Counted from the stretch's first letter, positions 1 to 8,907 are shown. The stretch is 64,000 nt of DNA from Pradoshia eiseniae (GCF_002946355.1 NZ_PKOZ01000005.1:179236-243235); one strand, 5' to 3'. Notes: generated by a model from the sequence alone, not told the origin. Made by a program: numbers and translations.

Positions 1-1241
1 GTCGCACCCATGCTAATGACTAGCGCGATGACGATTGGTATAAATGCGGATGATAGACTTGTCGCACTCGCAAAGCCTAAGTGAATCAAGATATTAAAGA
101 GTGATAAAACCATGATGATACCGATAAGAGGCATATCTGATAAGCCCATCGCCTCTAGCGTATTCAAGGATAACCACTCAGCCCCTTTCGTACTTAGGAG
201 GACTGACCCCATAGAAACCCCGACCGCGAACACGATCAGCGTGCCCCAAGGAATCTTACCTTCAACCTCTTTCCACGTGTATACACCCACACCAGGCAGC
301 AGCATGATGGCGACTGCGATAAATGTTACGCTCGTTGAATCAAACGGATGAAGGATTCCCTCTGTTGCCCAGGCAATCAATAACAACACAGAGATGGTGA
401 CCAATTTCATTTCTTTTTTTGACATTTTGCCAAGCTCGTTTAACTGCGCCTTAATCAATCCTTTACTGTCCTTCAAATCATCCATTTCAGGCTTGATCAG
501 CCGGGTCATGACAAAGTACAATACAACCGACATGAGGATGGACCATGGTGCTGCATAGATAAACCATTTCCCCCATGTAATATCAAAACCAAAAGCCTCG
601 CCCATAAATCCTAAAGCCACCATGTTTTGGGCAGCTGCCGTTTTGATCCCGATATTCCAGATGGAAATAGACTGTACGGCCGTTATCATTAATAAGGCTG
701 ATAGCTTACTGCTTTTCGCTAATGACAAAGCAGCCACAATCCCAAGCAGAATCGGCACCAAGGTTCCTGCCCGTGCTGTTGCGCTTGGTACAAAGAAGGC
801 AAGCACTATGCTGACGAGGATGGTTCCTATGACAAGGCTGCTCGCTTTCGTTCCAACCTTTGACATGATATATAAAGCAATCCGTTTATGAAGTCCGGTA
901 ATCTCCATCGCAACCGCGAGAAATGATGCACCGGCAACTAGACCAACCGCCGTGTTGCTAAAGCCTCCTAAAGCCAGCTGGAGAGCTCCCTTTGTTGAAT
1001 AGGTAACAGATGGATCCTCCACCGTTGGAGCAAGTCCGATAAAGATCGTAATTAATCCAATGATAGCGGCGGCGCTAACTGGATAAGTGACAGCTTCCGT
1101 GATCCATAAAATGACTGCAAAGGCCAAGATAGCCAAAGCTCTTTGCCCTGCCACCGGAAGTCCTTCAGGAGTTGGTAGTAGAATAATGATAAGAAAGACA
1201 ACTATTGCTGCAATCATAGAGATTATTTTTTTCTTTTGCAT
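1..1241 (-). CDS. DASS/SLC13-family anion (dicarboxylate) transporter, partial
   Basis: This gene runs off the left edge of the window, so its C-terminal end is missing; about 413 codons of an expected 470-480 are present. The protein is very hydrophobic, with many membrane segments. It starts MQKKKIISMIAAIVV and contains the early stretch ILWITEAVTYPVSAAAI followed by LGGFSNTAVGL, which is typical of divalent anion:sodium symporters and the related 2-oxoglutarate/malate translocators such as B. subtilis YflS. It probably imports a C4 or C5 dicarboxylate across the cytoplasmic membrane; the exact substrate cannot be read from the sequence. The ATG at 1241 is preceded by a good AGGGAGG ribosome binding site. 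A cre-like palindrome lies about 50 bp upstream, suggesting carbon catabolite control by CcpA. The family call is firm, the substrate is not. Confidence 0.85.
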   Translation of the reverse strand, partial: MQKKKIISMIAAIVVFLIIILLPTPEGLPVAGQRALAILAFAVILWITEAVTYPVSAAAIIGLITIFIGLAPTVEDPSVTYSTKGALQLALGGFSNTAVGLVAGASFLAVAMEITGLHKRIALYIMSKVGTKASSLVIGTILVSIVLAFFVPSATARAGTLVPILLGIVAALSLAKSSKLSALLMITAVQSISIWNIGIKTAAAQNMVALGFMGEAFGFDITWGKWFIYAAPWSILMSVVLYFVMTRLIKPEMDDLKDSKGLIKAQLNELGKMSKKEMKLVTISVLLLIAWATEGILHPFDSTSVTFIAVAIMLLPGVGVYTWKEVEGKIPWGTLIVFAVGVSMGSVLLSTKGAEWLSLNTLEAMGLSDMPLIGIIMVLSLFNILIHLGFASATSLSSAFIPIVIALVISMGA

Positions 1242-1288
1242 GTTCAATCCCTCCCTTTTATATCTTTATCTTAGTATAAAAACCATTT

Positions 1289-1303
1289 ATGTAAGCGCTT
1301 TAC
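1289..1303 (-). promoter_or_regulatory. cre-like CcpA operator upstream of the anion transporter
   Basis: The sequence atgtaagcgctttac carries the AAGCGCTT core and fits the Bacillus cre consensus with one or two mismatches. It lies where the -35 region of the transporter promoter would be; a TATACT -10 candidate is at 1273-1278 on the minus strand. Binding there would repress transcription. The site is read by eye and regulation is inferred. Confidence 0.45.
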
Positions 1304-1452
1304 TAAGTTACTTATCACTTACATTACTTTCATAATAGGGCCGTATCTAAGGAATCTTATTTCCCTTAAGTTTAACAGTGGGGTTAGCTGATAAATTGCA
1401 GGGATGAGATTATGGAAAAGAAACAGAATTGGAGCTGCAAAACTTGAATAGA

Positions 1453-1569
1453 CTATTTTGCAATAAACCTTCCGTCCTTATCATAGAATATTAAACTTCC
1501 CGGATATGCCCTATCACTACACACCCTAGATGCCCCAATAGCAACAAGGGCAAAGGTATATAAATACAT
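1453..1569 (-). CDS. possible small protein, 38 codons
   Basis: This is a short open frame in the 365-bp gap between the anion transporter and the DUF4272 gene. The ATG at 1569 is preceded by GAGG at 8-nt spacing. The product begins with a short hydrophobic stretch (MYLYTFALVAIGA) and ends in FYDKDGRFIAK, which looks protein-like rather than random. It could be a real small exported or membrane peptide, the tail of a decayed gene, or chance. I recognise no family. The rest of the gap (1304-1452, 1570-1668) shows nothing else I can support. Confidence 0.3.
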   Translation of the reverse strand: MYLYTFALVAIGASRVCSDRAYPGSLIFYDKDGRFIAK

Positions 1570-1668
1570 TAAATTTACCTCATATGTTAAAATCAGGATA
1601 CTAACATCAATATCCATTTAAAAACGGGGCGATGGGAATGATTCATCTACACAAAGGGGGGACAAAAA

Positions 1669-2310
1669 GTGAACAGTCCAGTAGGCAGGAAAATACGGAC
1701 AGAAAAAGTCGTAAGGGCGCTAGGCATACCCGTGAATAAGAATTTACCGCCACTACATAAAGATAAGGAACATGAGATAAGAACAATTGAAGCAATCATT
1801 GATCGGGCTATTGCCAATACCATTGTTTCCGCCAAAGGCAGCGGGGCGCCTGATGAAGTCATTGATGAGCTAATTGACCGCTACTATAGAGAAGGGCTTT
1901 TCACTCCATATGAGTTAGAGTTTCTCGAGAATGAAGACCCTGAGCAGGATGAACTAAACACCTATTCTTGGAGAATTGAATGCAATTCTGCCCTGTTATG
2001 GGCTGTCAGCTTAGTCCGCGACTTGCCATTTCCAAATGATTTATCAGATGTACAGATGCTCTACGATCTTATCCTCCAATCCGAACGGGAAGAGCTCCTC
2101 CAACAAGCACAATTTAGGGATTATCATGTATTAATGGATGAATTGGACTTATATTACCGCCTTCATTGGGCACTTGTTGAAACACGCCTCCACAACCAAG
2201 AGCTTGCCGTAAGCATTAATCCTGGTGTCGTTTACGAACGACGATATGGATTGACGTGGCTATTGAATCTTGATGGAGAGGAATGGGAAGAGATTACAAT
2301 GGATACTTAA
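1669..2310 (+). CDS. DUF4272 domain-containing protein
   Basis: The 213-residue soluble protein matches the DUF4272 pattern: an N-terminal segment with RTEKVVRALGIPVNKNLPP, a central acidic helical region, and a C-terminal RRYGLTWLLNLDGEEWEE followed by a D-T pair near the end. No biochemical role is established for this family; members are often single genes near stress or toxin-like loci. It starts with GTG at 1669 behind AAAGGGGGG. It stands alone, transcribed towards the P450 gene, and the two share one bidirectional terminator. There are no signal peptide or membrane segments. Confidence 0.75.
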   Translation: MNSPVGRKIRTEKVVRALGIPVNKNLPPLHKDKEHEIRTIEAIIDRAIANTIVSAKGSGAPDEVIDELIDRYYREGLFTPYELEFLENEDPEQDELNTYSWRIECNSALLWAVSLVRDLPFPNDLSDVQMLYDLILQSEREELLQQAQFRDYHVLMDELDLYYRLHWALVETRLHNQELAVSINPGVVYERRYGLTWLLNLDGEEWEEITMDT

Positions 2311-2316
2311 CGTTAA

Positions 2317-2364
2317 TAACGAAAGAAGAGGCACCGCTCCATGTCGGTACCTCTTCTTTCGTTA
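2317..2364. terminator. bidirectional Rho-independent terminator
   Basis: The perfect long stem AACGAAAGAAGAGG / CCTCTTCTTTCGTT is flanked by T-rich sequence on both strands. It lies between the convergent DUF4272 gene and the P450 gene and overlaps the stop codon of the latter. Confidence 0.8.
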
Positions 2365-3657
2365 TTTCTGTATATCTTCTGCGAATTGACTGATCGCCTT
2401 TGGCTTCAGGTTTAGAACCCTCATACGAAAGCCGCTCTCTGGATATGTCGGTATTCTGACCATGCTATAGGAGAGGTCTTGATCACAAACCTCATATTCT
2501 AGCTCCTTGGCCAATAACTCCATGAAGACTTGCATTACCTTCACAGTTGCCCATTCTCCTGCACAGCGATGGCCTTTATCATAGTCACCGCCACCTTGAG
2601 GGATAAAATCGAACGGACTCTTCTTCCAATTCTTAAAGCGGTCAGGATTAAACTCATCCGGCTTCTCCCACAAATCTGGGTGGTGATTCGTTCCATACAA
2701 ATCGAGCAAGACGAGGGTCCCTTTCTTGAAGGCATACCCTTCCCAAAGGAAATCAGCTCGCACCCTCGCTCCAAGCATGGGGGCGAACGGGTAATACCGT
2801 CTTATTTCCTGAACAACCATCTTACTATAGGTTCCATCTTCCTCCCTCAGCCGCTCTCTGACAGAAGGATGCTCATGCAAGGCCAGTGCGCCAAATACGA
2901 TGAAGTAGGCAATGGCCACCGTCGGACGAATAATATTGATGACCTCAACAGCAGCCACATCAGGTTCCAATAGCTCGCCGTCTAACTGAACATGATTAGC
3001 TATTATGGACAAAGCAGTATCTTCAGCTGGAGAAAGACGTCCATCACGGACCTGGCGAATTAAGTCAGCCACCCATTTCTCGGTTTGCTTCCGTGCTTTT
3101 CTACCACGTTGATATCGCGGTCCTACTCCTCCGATGGAATCCACCAGGTCAAACAATTGCCGTGCCCGCTCTCTTGTCTCATCCTCATAGAGAGGTACAC
3201 CCGCCCATTCACAGGCAATCCGGCAAAGTGTCACCTTTGCCTCCTCAAGCAGGACAATCTCCTCTTCCTTTGTCCAATTTCCGGCAGCAGCACGCCACTC
3301 CCTTTTAGTTATCTTCTCTAGCCTTTCCAAGCTCTCATGGGTCATGATTGACATGAACATGCCCTTCCGATGCTTATGCTCCTCATCGTCCAGCACCTGA
3401 ACACCGTGCTCGCCAAACAGCGCTTTTTGAATCCGCTTTGGAATAGCTGTTTTACGTATGAAGCGTCCTTCATCATAAAAGGCCCGTGCGGCTTCCTCCC
3501 CGCTTATGCAGATGATCTTCTGACCAAGCAATCTTGTCTGAACAATATTTGAATTCTCCCGATATGTCCGGTTAGGCAAGTAATTATACCCTTCTGCCAG
3601 CAAAGCGAATGTTTGATCAATAGTCCTCTCTTTCGGGATATTCTTTCCCTTTAACAC
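2362..3657 (-). CDS. cypC: cytochrome P450 fatty-acid hydroxylase/peroxygenase (CYP152 family)
   Basis: This is a homologue of B. subtilis CypC/YbdT (P450-BS-beta), a soluble haem enzyme that uses hydrogen peroxide directly to hydroxylate long-chain fatty acids at the alpha or beta carbon, needing no reductase. Supporting features are the unusual haem-ligand motif GGGDYDKGHRCAGE (Cys near residue 365), the Arg-Pro pair in IIRPTVAIAYFIVFGALAL that in this family replaces the usual acid-alcohol pair and binds the substrate carboxylate, and length (about 430 aa against 417). The start is uncertain: an in-frame TTG at 3666 has no ribosome-binding-site spacing, whereas GTG at 3657 sits 9 nt after GGGAG and is preferred. 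The gene is a single unit. Confidence 0.88.
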   Translation of the reverse strand: MLKGKNIPKERTIDQTFALLAEGYNYLPNRTYRENSNIVQTRLLGQKIICISGEEAARAFYDEGRFIRKTAIPKRIQKALFGEHGVQVLDDEEHKHRKGMFMSIMTHESLERLEKITKREWRAAAGNWTKEEEIVLLEEAKVTLCRIACEWAGVPLYEDETRERARQLFDLVDSIGGVGPRYQRGRKARKQTEKWVADLIRQVRDGRLSPAEDTALSIIANHVQLDGELLEPDVAAVEVINIIRPTVAIAYFIVFGALALHEHPSVRERLREEDGTYSKMVVQEIRRYYPFAPMLGARVRADFLWEGYAFKKGTLVLLDLYGTNHHPDLWEKPDEFNPDRFKNWKKSPFDFIPQGGGDYDKGHRCAGEWATVKVMQVFMELLAKELEYEVCDQDLSYSMVRIPTYPESGFRMRVLNLKPKAISQFAEDIQK

Positions 3658-3753
3658 CCCTACCAACTCCCATCTGTCCGTACCCGCTATTTACGATTAG
3701 GGTACCCCTTTGCGCGGACCTCGTAAACATGTCCTTGAACAGGCAGAAATCAA

Positions 3754-3797
3754 AAAAGAAGCAAGCCATTTATCCCATCCAAATGGTTGCTTCTTTT
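3754..3797 (-). terminator. Rho-independent terminator of the PTS gene
   Basis: The stem AAGAAGCAAGCCATTT / AAATGGTTGCTTCTT ends in a T-run on the minus strand, just after the stop codon of the PTS permease. Confidence 0.75.
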
Positions 3798-3808
3798 AAA
3801 ACTGTGGA

Positions 3809-5263
3809 TTATTTACGACGAAGCTTCTTCATTTCATCAGCGACAAATTGAACATTCGGGCCAATAATGACTTGAATACTTTCCGCACCAGTCACATGAA
3901 CACCAACAACCCCTGTCTCCTTAATTTTTTGCTGATTGACAGCATCCATATTCTTGACTTCAAGCCGCAGCCTTGTTGCACAATTATCAATGGAGGTCAC
4001 ATTACTATCTCCGCCTAGAGCAGCGTAAATCTCCTCCGCTTGTGCAGCATACTTCGAGTTCCCTGCAGATCCATTTCCAGAGATTGCTGCGCCTTCTTCA
4101 ATCTCCTCTCCGCGTCCCGGTGTTTTCAAATCAAATTTTACAATGATAAAACGGAAGAGGAAGTAATATATGACCGCAAATATAAGACCTTGCACAAGCA
4201 GCATGTATGGCTTATTGGCAAGAGCAAGATTATAGCTCAAGAAATAATCAATGAACCCTGCACTAAAGGTAAATCCGGCTGTCCAGTTGAAGGCAGCGGC
4301 GATAGCTAAGGATAAGCCCGTCAATACGGCATGGACCAAATAAAGCATTGGCGCAAGGAACATGAAGGCAAACTCAATTGGCTCTGTCACCCCAGTCAGA
4401 ATCGCCGCAAAGCCAGCTGCCAGCATAAGAGAGCCGACCTGCTTCTTGTATTTTGTCTTTGCTGTATGGTACATCGCAAGACCAGCAGCAGGAAGGCCGA
4501 ACATCATGATTGGAAAGAAGCCGGCTTGATACATACCCGTAACCCCCTTCTCCCCTGTCCCTGCCCAAAAGTTCGAGATATCATTGATTCCAGCCACATC
4601 AAACCAGAATACCGCATTTAAGGCATGGTGCAGTCCTGTTGGAATTAATAAGCGGTTAAAGAACCCATAAAGCCCTGCCCCTAAAGCTCCAAGCCCGCTA
4701 ATCCATTCGCCGAATTGAATCAACACGGAGTATACCGGCGGCCAGATTAACAAAAGAATAAGTGAGAGAATCAGCATAATCAAGGAAGTCATGATTGGGA
4801 CTAAACGCTTCCCGCTAAAGAATGCAAGTGCATCCGGTAGCCTCACATGACTGAATTTGTTATACATCATGGCTGCCACAAGTCCGCATAGGATACCGAC
4901 AAAGGCATTCTCAATTTTACCGAAAGCAGCATTTACACTATCCGCATCCACTCCTTGGAGCATGGCCACGGAGCTACTGCCCAGTAAAGTCGTTACGACC
5001 AAGTAAGCCACAAGCCCGCTAAGTGCAGCTGATCCATCCCGGTCCTTTGACATCCCGAGTGCTACACCAAGGGCAAAAAGAATGGGAATATGGTCAATGA
5101 TTGATTTACCCGCCATGATTAGAAAAGCGGCAACAGAGCTCCCAGCACCCCAGCCATTTGGGTCAATCCAATACCCTATCCCGAGCAAAACGGCGGCAGC
5201 TGGCAAGACAGCGACCGGAAGCATCAACGAGCTGCCTAGCCTTTGAAAAAACTTTCGCATCAT
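3809..5263 (-). CDS. nagP: PTS transporter EIICB, N-acetylglucosamine-type
   Basis: This is an integral membrane sugar permease of the glucose/GlcNAc PTS family, which phosphorylates its sugar during import. Residues 1 to about 390 form the EIIC channel, with the family signature LLIPTGLHHALNAVFWFDVAG and later GVTEPIEFAFMFLAP. After a linker, the C-terminal 80 residues are the EIIB domain with the phosphorylated cysteine in DNCATRLRLEV. There is no EIIA domain, so a separate EIIA (for example that of PtsG) would be needed. The IIC signature looks closer to NagP than to PtsG, but glucose cannot be excluded. The double ATG at 5263/5260 follows a GGGGGG ribosome binding site; an upstream in-frame start is unlikely. 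I see no NagR-type operator upstream. Confidence 0.82.
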   Translation of the reverse strand: MMRKFFQRLGSSLMLPVAVLPAAAVLLGIGYWIDPNGWGAGSSVAAFLIMAGKSIIDHIPILFALGVALGMSKDRDGSAALSGLVAYLVVTTLLGSSSVAMLQGVDADSVNAAFGKIENAFVGILCGLVAAMMYNKFSHVRLPDALAFFSGKRLVPIMTSLIMLILSLILLLIWPPVYSVLIQFGEWISGLGALGAGLYGFFNRLLIPTGLHHALNAVFWFDVAGINDISNFWAGTGEKGVTGMYQAGFFPIMMFGLPAAGLAMYHTAKTKYKKQVGSLMLAAGFAAILTGVTEPIEFAFMFLAPMLYLVHAVLTGLSLAIAAAFNWTAGFTFSAGFIDYFLSYNLALANKPYMLLVQGLIFAVIYYFLFRFIIVKFDLKTPGRGEEIEEGAAISGNGSAGNSKYAAQAEEIYAALGGDSNVTSIDNCATRLRLEVKNMDAVNQQKIKETGVVGVHVTGAESIQVIIGPNVQFVADEMKKLRRK

Positions 5264-5350
5264 TATCCCCCCTAATTTTTCTAAATGCCTGTTCCCATGG
5301 AAGGTAAGTGTCGACAATCAATAAATAAAATGGAATAAATGCTATTAGAC

Positions 5351-5450
5351 ATGTACTTGCCGCCCCACTCTTAGAGGGACCCTCGGCAAACCAGGCATAC
5401 TATAGTCCCGTAGAGCTCGAGAGCAAACCATTCTCCCACCATCACCTCCT
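5351..5450 (-). pseudogene. possible remnant of a small type I toxin (holin-like) gene
   Basis: The 5264-5592 gap upstream of the PTS gene contains, on the minus strand, a near-perfect AGGAGGTGAT ribosome binding site (5441-5450) and, about 60 nt further on, GCCGAGGGTCCCTCTAAGAG...GGCGGCAAGTACATG (5351-5388). From memory, this resembles the 3' segment that follows small holin-like/type I toxin genes in bacilli. No intact hydrophobic toxin frame lies between them: the only frames read 20-28 codons of non-hydrophobic sequence. I infer a deleted, decayed toxin module. Nearby, 5494-5515 holds a GTTCAT/ATGAAC inverted repeat. Confidence 0.3.
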
Positions 5451-5532
5451 GAATGAATGAAGTTAACTCTTCACTGTAATGCTATGCGGGAATGGAAAGT
5501 TCATTCTCATGAACTTCGAATAAGCCCAGAAA

Positions 5533-5570
5533 CAAAAAAAGACAAGGCATACGAAATTTCTGCCTTGTCC
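5533..5570 (-). terminator. Rho-independent terminator of the ydbST-like pair
   Basis: The stem GACAAGGCA / TGCCTTGTC is followed on the minus strand by TTTTTTTG. It lies 20 nt past the stop codon of the YdbT-like gene. Confidence 0.8.
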
Positions 5571-5592
5571 TGCATTTAATAGATATCAATCG

Positions 5593-7056
5593 TTATTCCT
5601 CGGAAACTGCCTCCTGCCTTATGAGCCGCGGCTTAGCCGAACGGCGGCAAAAGCGCTCATAAAATGCCTCCGCCTCTTCTTTTGATAGGTCCATCAAAAG
5701 CGTCAGCTGAAAAGGCTTTGCCCGATTATAAAATTGAATAGTTGTGACTCCGAACTTTCTCTGCAGCCAGGAATGGCTGACTTCAATCTGTTGCAGATTC
5801 CGCCACTTCGTATGGATTGTCCGTGTGTATAATCCTCCCTCTCGAACTTGTATATATTCCTCTTCCCTCAAATAGCTCGTGAACGAATAGTCAATCACAC
5901 GAAAGATGACCTCAACTAAAAGAACAATCGCTGCCGCATAGAGCCATTCTCGCTTTACAAAGAGCAGGATAATGGCGGCAGCCACTGTAAAATAATATGG
6001 CCTAACCAGCCTCAGCCAAAGGACCTTCTTCGGCAAGCGATGCATATTTTCGACGATATGATAGTCAGGCAATAATTGATTCACTAGCTGATAGGCTTTC
6101 TTTTTATCCATGAATGGATAAAGAGAATTGACCTCTGTTTCATTTCCGATTATTTCCTGTCCAGCACTAACAAGTTTGATTTCCACCATGCCAAAAATCC
6201 TTTTCAGCAATGACTGCTGGATTTTGATAGCCTGTACTCGCGGCTTTTGGATGGAATAGGCATTTGTCGTGAAAACGCCCCTTGTAATATAAATACGATC
6301 TGAATCAGCTGAAATGACAAAGTTCCCGTATTTAAACAGGGTTTGCAAGTACCCCACGGCAAAGGCAGCAGCTACTGTCACCAAAACCAAAGGAATCCAA
6401 ATCCAGATATTTCGTTCGAAATAATTCAACACCTGTTTAGAGGTTTCTTCAATATTCAGCCATTCATCAAGCTGGAAATAGCCGGTGAGCAAGAGCGGAA
6501 AAAGCGCCAGAAAGCTAAAGGAAGTGAACGCCGCCTTTATCGTATCCTTATTTGTCGATTCAAAATAGACAACCCGCTCCTCCTCATGCTTCGTGTCGAC
6601 TTCTATCATTCTCTCCTTCTTTAGCAGACACTCAAGAATACGTGCCTCTTCCTGCAAGGAAATCGCTGGAAAAGATATATTAGCATCCTTATCACTCGTT
6701 CCCGTCTCAAGTTTCAAAGAAGTAATCCCCAAAAGCTGATGCAGGAAATTCGCTTTTGAATGGTGGTCCTGAATGCGTTCAAATGGGATATTACGCTGAC
6801 TTTTGATAAAGACCCCCTCTCTAAAAATGAAGGCCTCCCCCGTAATCTCATATGTTTCTATATACCATTTCAATAGGCTATAGATTATATATCCAAAGAA
6901 ATACGCAATCAGCGCATATCGTCCCCAAACAACCCACTTGGAGGTCGAACCAATATTGATGACAAACAGGATAATGATCAAAAAGAAATTATTTTTTATA
7001 AAGGAAGCAATTTCAAAAAGAATAATAGCTGGATGATACCGTTTCTTCTCTTCCAT
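5593..7056 (-). CDS. ydbT: PH domain-containing membrane protein, YdbT-like
   Basis: The 487-residue membrane protein has several repeats of the bacterial PH-like (DUF304, bPH2) domain, each next to membrane segments. Hydrophobic pairs lie near residues 15-65, 180-235 and 350-385. Recognisable bPH2 pieces are IFREGVFIKSQRNIPFERIQ, ITRGVFTTNAYSIQKPRVQ and VREGGLYTRTIHTKWRNLQQ. In B. subtilis, YdbS and YdbT are adjacent, and YdbST is linked to resistance to certain bacteriocins and antimicrobial peptides; that role here is inference from the pairing. The start codon overlaps the YdbS-like stop by one base (TGATG), so the two genes are translationally coupled. Confidence 0.8.
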   Translation of the reverse strand: MEEKKRYHPAIILFEIASFIKNNFFLIIILFVINIGSTSKWVVWGRYALIAYFFGYIIYSLLKWYIETYEITGEAFIFREGVFIKSQRNIPFERIQDHHSKANFLHQLLGITSLKLETGTSDKDANISFPAISLQEEARILECLLKKERMIEVDTKHEEERVVYFESTNKDTIKAAFTSFSFLALFPLLLTGYFQLDEWLNIEETSKQVLNYFERNIWIWIPLVLVTVAAAFAVGYLQTLFKYGNFVISADSDRIYITRGVFTTNAYSIQKPRVQAIKIQQSLLKRIFGMVEIKLVSAGQEIIGNETEVNSLYPFMDKKKAYQLVNQLLPDYHIVENMHRLPKKVLWLRLVRPYYFTVAAAIILLFVKREWLYAAAIVLLVEVIFRVIDYSFTSYLREEEYIQVREGGLYTRTIHTKWRNLQQIEVSHSWLQRKFGVTTIQFYNRAKPFQLTLLMDLSKEEAEAFYERFCRRSAKPRLIRQEAVSEE

Positions 7057-7571
7057 CAGGCCTCTTCAACCCCATTCTCCCCATCAAGCTTAACCTTTGC
7101 ATAAGTCGAAATCTGTTCTCTTAATGCATAGGCTTCATCACGATGTATGGCTGGAATTGTATGATCTGAGGTAGTTGTGCCAATTTCGACATTGAAAAGT
7201 CCATATTTTCGCAGGAATGGTCCTTGGCTTGTTGAAACGTATTCTACCTTTGCCATCGGAATCACGATATGTCTCACTTTAAAGCGGCCATACTTCAGCT
7301 GTGCAAATTGCTCATCAATTTCATACCGCCATGTCTTCTGCAAATAATACGGTTTAATGCCTACAGCCCAAATGGCCGCTGCCAATAGCAGCATGAAGCC
7401 AATTGTAAGAATGGCTGCAATCCATGTTTTCCAATCATAATAGTACGCTGCATATAGGACTGCTCCTGCAAGAACCAAAGTAATTCCATAGCCAAGCAGA
7501 TTGCTAATGCGCCATACTCGTACACTGTCAGCAGATATCCTTTTAGTTGGTTCTTTAATTTGTAAATACAT
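7056..7571 (-). CDS. ydbS: PH domain-containing membrane protein, YdbS-like
   Basis: This membrane protein of about 171 residues has two adjacent transmembrane helices near residues 25-75 and one bPH2 domain in the C-terminal half (KYGRFKVRHIVIPMAKVEYV, GLFNVEIGTTTSDHTIPAI). It is the expected partner of the YdbT-like protein encoded immediately downstream, and the two probably form one membrane complex. The ATG at 7571 is chosen because it sits directly behind GGAGAGGGGGAAGGGA; an earlier in-frame ATG lies upstream of that ribosome binding site. The function is not established beyond the YdbST family association. Confidence 0.8.
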   Translation of the reverse strand: MYLQIKEPTKRISADSVRVWRISNLLGYGITLVLAGAVLYAAYYYDWKTWIAAILTIGFMLLLAAAIWAVGIKPYYLQKTWRYEIDEQFAQLKYGRFKVRHIVIPMAKVEYVSTSQGPFLRKYGLFNVEIGTTTSDHTIPAIHRDEAYALREQISTYAKVKLDGENGVEEA

Positions 7572-7824
7572 TCCCTTCCCCCTCTCCATTCTTTCTATTA
7601 CGAATATTCTCTCACAACTGGCAGTGACAATAAATAGAAGATTGCAAAACTCACCTTAGCAGGCGGCAGCTTTCTATTTCCCAAGAAATAAGTCGAAACC
7701 GCTCTAATCATCTTCCATAACGATTAATAGAGAAAAAGGAAGAATCTATCTATTTACAGCCATAATTCTGTCGCAAATAATTATAGTGATAAGCCTAATC
7801 GCAATTATCAAGGAGGCATAACAG

Positions 7825-8244
7825 ATGGCTAAGACTACCGGAAAATCAACATATAACAACAAAGAAAAATACGCAGAACCACGCTCTTCTCATTCTAAAG
7901 ATTTTCTTATTGGCGGATTGATCGGCGGCATGATTGGCGCAGCTGCCGCACTTCTATTGGCACCAAAGAGCGGGAAAGAGCTCCGCAGCGACCTTGCATC
8001 TACTGAAGGCGGCCAATACATATGCCATAAAGCCAATGAGCTAAAGCAAAGCGTTGCTCAAAAAAGTGAAGAGCTTACAGAACAATACAAAGCGGCGACT
8101 GCAGAAATCTCTGAAAAAGTGGCTGAACAATACTCTTTAATCTGCGAGAACATCAATGCTCTCAAGCAAACATTGATTGATGCTCAAGCTGAAGTCATAG
8201 AGGAAATCGAGGAAGAGCTTGGGGAAGAAAAAGAGGACATTTGA
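7825..8244 (+). CDS. YtxH domain-containing general-stress protein
   Basis: The 139-residue protein has one glycine/alanine-rich membrane segment at about residues 27-47 (FLIGGLIGGMIGAAAALLLA), followed by the APKSGKELRSDL motif that defines the YtxH/gas-vesicle-GvpP-like family. A long charged, probably coiled-coil tail rich in Glu, Lys and Gln makes up the rest. Members in bacilli belong to stress regulons but have no defined biochemical activity. The ATG is preceded by AAGGAGG at 8 nt. It is a single gene closed by its own terminator. In the 235 bp upstream I could not identify a convincing SigB promoter. Confidence 0.85.
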   Translation: MAKTTGKSTYNNKEKYAEPRSSHSKDFLIGGLIGGMIGAAAALLLAPKSGKELRSDLASTEGGQYICHKANELKQSVAQKSEELTEQYKAATAEISEKVAEQYSLICENINALKQTLIDAQAEVIEEIEEELGEEKEDI

Positions 8245-8252
8245 TAAACCCT

Positions 8253-8284
8253 AAAGGCAGGAGAATATTCTCCTGCCTTTTCTT
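8253..8284 (+). terminator. Rho-independent terminator of ytxH-like gene
   Basis: The perfect palindrome AAGGCAGGAGAATATTCTCC...TT (13-bp arms) is followed by TTTTCTT. Confidence 0.85.
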
Positions 8285-8292
8285 GAATAAAG

Positions 8293-8319
8293 AAAAACAG
8301 CAGGCTCTCGCCTGCTGCT
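8293..8319 (-). terminator. Rho-independent terminator of the 8.3-8.7 kb gene
   Basis: The stem CAGCAGGC / GCCTGCTG with a TCTC loop is followed by TTTTTC on the minus strand. It converges with the ytxH terminator. Confidence 0.8.
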
Positions 8320-8325
8320 TATTCA

Positions 8326-8727
8326 TCAGCCTATGTTCCTTGTAGGAACGAAAGATTCTTTATATGTCTCTTCCCATAAATCAATACGGCTCTGAACATG
8401 AATTTCATCACGTAAGCTTGTATAGTGTTTCTCCATTTTCTTGGTGATTCTCTCACGCCAGAAATTCTTGAATCCTGGTTGAATCATCATAGAATGAGCA
8501 ATTTCAAGACCATCTTTATCTTCACTGAAAATCACTAAAACCTGGCAATCTTCATAGCTATTATTTTCTAAAAGCTTATCCAGCATTTCAACTGTCACGA
8601 CCTTATTCAGGCGCTCTTGTTCAGCCGGATCTGGATGATGAAGCGTATTCGGGCAAATATGTGCAACCTTTCCGCTTTCGCCTACGACTACACGAACATA
8701 ACCTAAAGTTTTTTCTTTGTTTGACAT
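8326..8727 (-). CDS. conserved-looking hypothetical protein, 133 aa
   Basis: I do not recognise this protein. It is soluble, has no signal peptide, and reads like a folded domain: an N-terminal beta-like part (KTLGYVRVVVGESGKVAHIC), a central segment ending in DCQVLVIFSEDKDGLEIAHS, and a charged C-terminal helix region. Two cysteines (about residues 25 and 61) are present but no metal-binding pattern is evident. The start ATG follows a weak GAAAGCAGGGATCTGTA ribosome binding site. It is a single gene between its own terminator and the divergently transcribed SMP-30 gene, so the 180-bp region 8728-8907 should hold both promoters. Confidence 0.7.
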   Translation of the reverse strand: MSNKEKTLGYVRVVVGESGKVAHICPNTLHHPDPAEQERLNKVVTVEMLDKLLENNSYEDCQVLVIFSEDKDGLEIAHSMMIQPGFKNFWRERITKKMEKHYTSLRDEIHVQSRIDLWEETYKESFVPTRNIG

Positions 8728-8907
8728 TACAGATCCCTGCTTTCTTGATGGTTATACACTTATTATATTTTTCGCAATTCTGCATTATCAATCCTTAAAA
8801 AATGCCAATTATCAAGCAAAATAGATAAGAAGGACAATTCTGATACTAAAGAGAACAATATTAGGGTAAAGAGAAATATCGGAATACGAATTATTGGAGG
8901 GATAGGC

